Below, piece after piece: positions 60,908-64,000 of a stretch of 64,000 nucleotides of DNA. The notes below the pieces were generated by a model. The model was given only the letters and a program-made list of their open reading frames with translations. It was not told the origin of the DNA and ran no database searches. Source of the stretch: Castanea sativa (lineage: Eukaryota; Streptophyta; Magnoliopsida; Fagales; Fagaceae); the NCBI RefSeq assembly GCF_040712315.1, contig NC_134018.1:45075335-45139334 (forward strand), in the 5' to 3' direction. The first letter of the stretch is position 1; each line of letters starts with the position of its first letter. The position numbers and the translations under genes were made by a program.

Positions 60908-62033
60908 TTTTTTAACATAGCTATAATATTCTCAGTTTGAAAGTACAAACAATTCTATGATAGTTTTATTATTTTTTACAAATTAAAAGTATTAGTGAAA
61001 TTTGTTACTAACATTTGTTTTGTTTCTTAACAAAGACACGTTTATGTCAAATTTCTTACTAATGAGAAGTATGGTAATCACTCTAGGAAATGAAGACATG
61101 GATTGCTTAATAAGAAGTGTGCCAGGCATGGAAACTTTTTTCCGAATTCGAGACTTACCTAGTTTTTGTCGAGTAAGCAACCTAGCAGACCCGAATCTCC
61201 AATACGTTTCAAATATGACTAGGCAATCCCCTCGAGCACATGCGCTTATACTCAACACGTTTGAAGATTTAGAAGGACCTGCACTATCTCACATACGCAC
61301 AAAATGTCCCAAAACTTATACTATTGGACCCCTCCATGAAATTCTTAAATCTAAACTTGAATCCAAAACGACATTGTTGCAATCTCGGTCTCCAAACAGC
61401 CTCTTCGAAGTGGACAAAAGCTGCATGGTGTGGCTCAATGCTCAACCTTTAAAATCTGTAATCTATGTAAGCTTTGGAAGCATTACAGTCATGACAAAGG
61501 AAGAGCTCATGGAGTTTTGGTATGGTTTGGTTAATAGCAAGAAACGCTTTTTATGGGCTATAAGGCCTGATTTGGTGACCCAAAAAGATGTTGAAGGTCA
61601 AATTCCACTTGAACTTGTTGAAGGGACAAAGGATCGAGGGTATATGGTGGGTTGGGTCCCACAAGAGGAGGTGTTGGCCCATGAGGCTGTAGGTGGGTTT
61701 TTGACTCATAGCGGATGGAACTCTACCTTAGAGAGCATAGTGGCTGGGGTGCCCATGATTTGTTGGCCTTACTTTGCTGATCAACAAACAAATAGTAGGT
61801 TTGTGAGTGAGGTTTGGAAGTTGGGAATGGACATGAAAGATGTGTGTGATAGAATTATGATAGAAAAAATGGTGAATCATCTAATGGAGGAGACGAGAGA
61901 GACTTTCATGAAATCAGTTACTGAGAAGGCTAGGTTGGCAAAACAAAGTGTGAGTGAAGATGGGTCCTCTTACCATAATTTGGACCATTTGATTAAGGAT
62001 ATAAGGTTAATGAGCATGACTACAACAAAATAG
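53683..62033 (+). CDS. UGT-3: UDP-glucosyltransferase, UGT709-like
   Basis: Exon 1 is 53,683-54,193 and exon 2 is 61,087-62,033, with a phase-1 intron of 6,893 bases (donor AGAG|GTAATC, acceptor ACTCTAG). The joined frame is open, 485 residues. His20 and Asp124 form the expected catalytic pair. The PSPG box at about 360-403 ([15 protein letters not shown] ... HSGWNSTLE ... YFADQ) is complete and ends in Gln. The junction codon is Gly, the usual family residue; UGT-1 and UGT-2 have Glu. Insertions swell the intron: an inverted-repeat element, one more that holds a solo LTR, a MULE-like element and a (TA)n run. A Harbinger element ends 162 bases upstream, so the ancestral promoter is displaced. 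Whether so altered a gene is expressed and spliced is open. The acceptor is unknown. Confidence 0.88.
54294..55300. mobile_element. TTA-flanked inverted-repeat element in the UGT-3 intron
   Basis: Ends GAGCCTCCGTGATAGATG and, reverse-complemented, GAGCATCCGTAGCAGATG (about 14 of 18 alike), with TTA on both sides (54,291-54,293 and 55,301-55,303). 1,007 bases. Inside are a CT-rich stretch (54,480-54,600), a GC-rich part with TCTCGCCGCC words, a GTT trinucleotide run (55,020-55,085) and the AT-rich right part shared with the elements at 40,172 and 62,635. It encodes no transposase, so it would depend on a PIF/Harbinger source. Confidence 0.8.
55475..59045. mobile_element. Probable inverted-repeat element split by solo LTR C
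   Basis: Left part 55,475-55,562 (after TTA) and right part 58,454-about 59,045 flank the solo LTR. The two outer ends are weakly inverted (CATTATTAGATGCAAAATT against CACATTAGTGGGTGTAAAATT). The interior has Asn/His-like CAACCCACTATCA repeats and a (GA)n run at 58,886-58,925, as in related elements. Limits are approximate. Confidence 0.45.
55563..58453 (+). mobile_element. Long solo LTR C in the UGT-3 intron
   Basis: From TGTTCGGGGGATT to GTCCTCAACA, 2,891 bases, with a perfect AACAC target duplication (55,558-55,562 and 58,454-58,458). It has the same end words and orientation as LTR A. A degenerate array at about 56,150-56,345 repeats CATGAGAAGGGCTTTxxTATGAG about five times, again with GGGCTTT. 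No coding sequence is recognised. Confidence 0.87.
59075..60012. mobile_element. MULE-like element with long compound inverted repeats
   Basis: Left 59,088-59,185 (AAGTTTCAGCTTTTGTCATTT, with the unit repeated) is the inverted partner of 59,890-59,990 (GACAAAAGCTGAAACTTAAAG, with the unit repeated three times). The centre (59,330-59,740) is much less AT-rich and has long open frames on both strands without a recognised domain; it may be a captured gene fragment (Pack-MULE style). Paired GGGGAACGACATC / GGGAACGACATC words flank the centre. The exact ends lie in T-runs and are uncertain. Confidence 0.6.
60440..60770. other. Unclassified insertion in the UGT-3 intron
   Basis: The 3' parts of the three UGT introns align, but this stretch (about 60,440-60,770) has no counterpart in UGT-1 or UGT-2. 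TATAAATATGCAGAGCC (about 60,640) looks like an LTR or TRIM promoter core. Clear ends were not found. Confidence 0.4.
60842..60905. repeat. (TA)n microsatellite
   Basis: A run of about 60 bases of TA in the UGT-3 intron, about 180 bases before exon 2. The matching place in the UGT-2 intron has only a short CATATATATAAC. Confidence 0.9.
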
Positions 62034-62634
62034 TATGCGCTATTGTTTCTTGAGTTGTAATTGTTTAGAATTCTAGTACCCAGTGGTTTTCCTTTGTAAT
62101 TGTAAGTTAAGAAAGAGGGCACTATTTAAATTTATATGGTCATTAGTGTGGTGAAACATTTTTTTTTTCCATTCTTTTCATAATTAATGAGTTGGTTTAT
62201 TGTAATTAATGTATCATAAAAATTATGTCACTAATAAATTCATGTAAAAGGTGAGGTTTGTCCTTTTTTTTACACTATAAAATTTCAACATATAATATTC
62301 ACTCTATATCATTCAAAAATAAAAATAATCAACCTATGGCGTTTACTATATGATAATTTTCCTATATTATTAAATCAATATACTAATTGGTTTTTTCCTT
62401 TTTGGTAAATTCAGTATTCATCAAACCCCAAATTTTATATTTAACAGTATAAACTTTACTAATTCAACTAATTGGCACTCACTGACAAGTTATTTCAATT
62501 ATAGCCATGAGTTACAGGAAAATAAATTATCCCCAACATATCACATTAAATCATTATTGACAAGTCATAATCATTAATGACATGACGTCCCTTTAGCATG
62601 CTTCCCACCTATAGAGGGTAGCTTTTTTTTTAAA
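62034..62634. other. UGT-3 downstream region
   Basis: Homologous to the sequence after UGT-2 over most of its length (for example CACTAATAAATTCATGTAAAAG, then TGACATGACGTCCCTTTAGCATGC). No gene. Confidence 0.6.
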
Positions 62635-63256
62635 GAGCATCCACAATGAATGTGGCAAATGGCAAATGGAGCCGTTCTTTGCAATTTTTTTTACAATTCA
62701 GCCCAAAGTTCCAGCTCTATTGAATGTTGTATTTTGCAACAATTGTAAAAAAATATACAATTGAGCTACAGTACCATCTTAAATGTAAGATGGTATTGTA
62801 GCTAATGGGATAAAAAAATATATTTTTTAATTCTCTCTCTCTCCACTTTTACCCTGGGAGTTTCTCTCTCCTTATCATTATTTCTCTTCTTTTCTTTCTC
62901 TTCCTTCTCTCTTTCTCATCTGCTCTCTCACTGTTCAGACTCAAGAACCCCGTGGGTTTGCTCAACGGTGGAAGCGCATGGCTCCGATGGGTTGGCGGAT
63001 GGCTCCGATGGTTTGAATCGGAGCTCCGATCGGCGTGGTATAACTTTTTGTTGTGGGTTTCTGGTATGATTTTTGGAGGTGTGGGTTTTTGTTGTGGGTT
63101 TCTGGTATGATTTTTGGAGGTGTGGGTTTTTGTTGTGGGTTTCTAGTATGAATCGGAGCTCCAGATCGGCATGTGAGTTTTTGTTGTGGGTTTCTGGTAT
63201 AAATCGGAGCTCCAGATCGGCGTGTGCGATCGGCGTGGGTTTCTTTGGAGGTGGTG

Positions 63257-63299
<43 letters not shown>

Positions 63300-63754
63300 C
63301 GGTTTCGCCGATTGGATGATGGAGGAGTTGTGTGGAGGAGGACTCTGGAAGGTCGGTGTTGTGGTGGCTGTGCCGTTGATCGGTGTGATGGTTTTTTTTT
63401 TTAGCTTCGCCGACCTGGGTTGATATGAATGATGGAGGAGGAGTGGAAGATCGGCGTTTGTGGTGGCTGTGCTGTTGATCGGGGTGATTTTTTTTTTTTT
63501 TTCAAGTTTCGTCGATCTGTAGTTGTATGAAGGAGTCTGAAAGAGAAGAGGTGAAAAGTTCAGTGGGGATAGATTTGAGGAAAAAAAAAAAAGGAAAAAA
63601 ATATTTTATTGTAAAGATATATTATTTTAATGTGTAGAGTAGAAAAATAAAAGTTTTGATGTTGGGGTATTGGAAAATTGTATGGTAGAATTGATAAAGT
63701 AGTTTTTTAGATGGTAAAATAGGATAGAATTAGGAAAAATGAATGTGGATGCTC
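62635..63754. mobile_element. Inverted-repeat element related to 40,172 and 54,294
   Basis: Ends GAGCATCCACAATGAATGTGG and, reverse-complemented, GAGCATCCACATTCATTTT, 1,120 bases. The right flank is TAA and the left AAA (or TAA if shifted by one). It has the same architecture: left AT-rich part with ACAATTGAGCTACAGTACCAT, a CT-rich stretch, a GC-richer GATCGGCGT part with long T-runs (63,259-63,299, 63,391-63,402 and 63,488-63,502), and the TTATTTTAATGTGTAG right part. It inserted into or beside a copy of the small element seen at 46,865. Confidence 0.75.
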
Positions 63755-64000
63755 TAAGAGACCAGATGCTTAATGCTCTTATGCAAGAGCATGTTACATT
63801 ATTTATTAAGGTATATATGAAGAATTGAAGATGGGTTCTAAGGATGAAATTGTCTTTATCTTGAAAGTTGAAGGATTTAATTTGGCATAATTAATATTTA
63901 AAAGACTAAATTCATAGAATTAATACATGTGGAAACAAATTGGCTTTAACCCATAGTTGGAGGACCATATAATTCAGGCTTCCTATTTATAGCACTTCCT
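63755..64000. other. Start of another copy of the array's intergenic block
   Basis: Nearly the same as 47,245-47,510, including GAAGATGGGTTCTAAGGATG and TCAGGCTTCCTATTTATAGC. It contains no gene within the window. Confidence 0.7.

Noticed and set aside
63073..63423. Frame with a long Phe run
   Set aside because: It is generated by a poly(T) tract of about 40 bases inside a transposable element.
1..64000. Plastid, mitochondrial or bacterial insertions, rRNA genes and plant pararetrovirus copies
   Set aside because: No such sequence was recognised by eye. Similarity searches would be needed to exclude short pieces.

Overview
This is a nuclear plant sequence. It is AT-rich, its genes have introns with GT/AG borders, and most of it is transposable elements with plant-type primer-binding sites (initiator tRNA-Met). 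The only ordinary host genes seen are three family-1 glycosyltransferases. They read most like the UGT709 / '7-deoxyloganetic acid glucosyltransferase-like' proteins of woody eudicots. The TCGAG-rich repeats and the protein wording suggest a Fagaceae-like tree (for example oak), but that is inference from memory.

Layout: (1) 1-5,054 holds decayed Ty1-copia pieces: a minus-strand gag remnant with its LTR (1,521-3,784) and the 3' end of a plus-strand copia element. (2) 5,055-21,474 is a 16.4 kb Mutator-like element (MULE) inserted in that copia LTR, with a perfect 9-bp target duplication. It carries a broken transposase and, converging on it from the other end, an unbroken two-exon GRF zinc-finger gene. 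A chromovirus-type Ty3-gypsy element (7,194-18,309) interrupts the transposase, and two solo LTRs (9,614-11,032 and 13,921-16,803) interrupt the gypsy element. (3) 22,394-62,033 is a head-to-tail UGT array, all on the plus strand: one pseudogene, then UGT-1 (24,906-27,451), UGT-2 (35,604-39,589) and UGT-3 (53,683-62,033). Each intact gene has two exons and one phase-1 intron (1.1, 2.5 and 6.9 kb) and encodes 485-486 residues with a full PSPG box.

(4) The spaces between the UGT genes hold a copia element with identical 5-bp target duplications but no recognisable gag (29,227-33,675), a solo copia LTR (34,006-34,815), and a family of about 1 kb TTA-flanked inverted-repeat elements (40,172-46,861; 54,294-55,300; 62,635-63,754; smaller relatives). 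Three related long solo LTRs, each with its own minisatellite, lie here too (40,299-43,389; 43,857-46,444; 55,563-58,453). There is also a tRNA-type SINE (47,841-48,057) and a structurally intact two-gene PIF/Harbinger element (48,541-53,520) that ends only 162 bp before the UGT-3 start codon. The window ends inside a block that also follows UGT-1 and UGT-2, so another repeat unit may begin just beyond it.

The UGTs would act in the cytosol, moving glucose from UDP-glucose to small lipophilic acceptors. The acceptor cannot be read from sequence. The other coding regions serve transposition.
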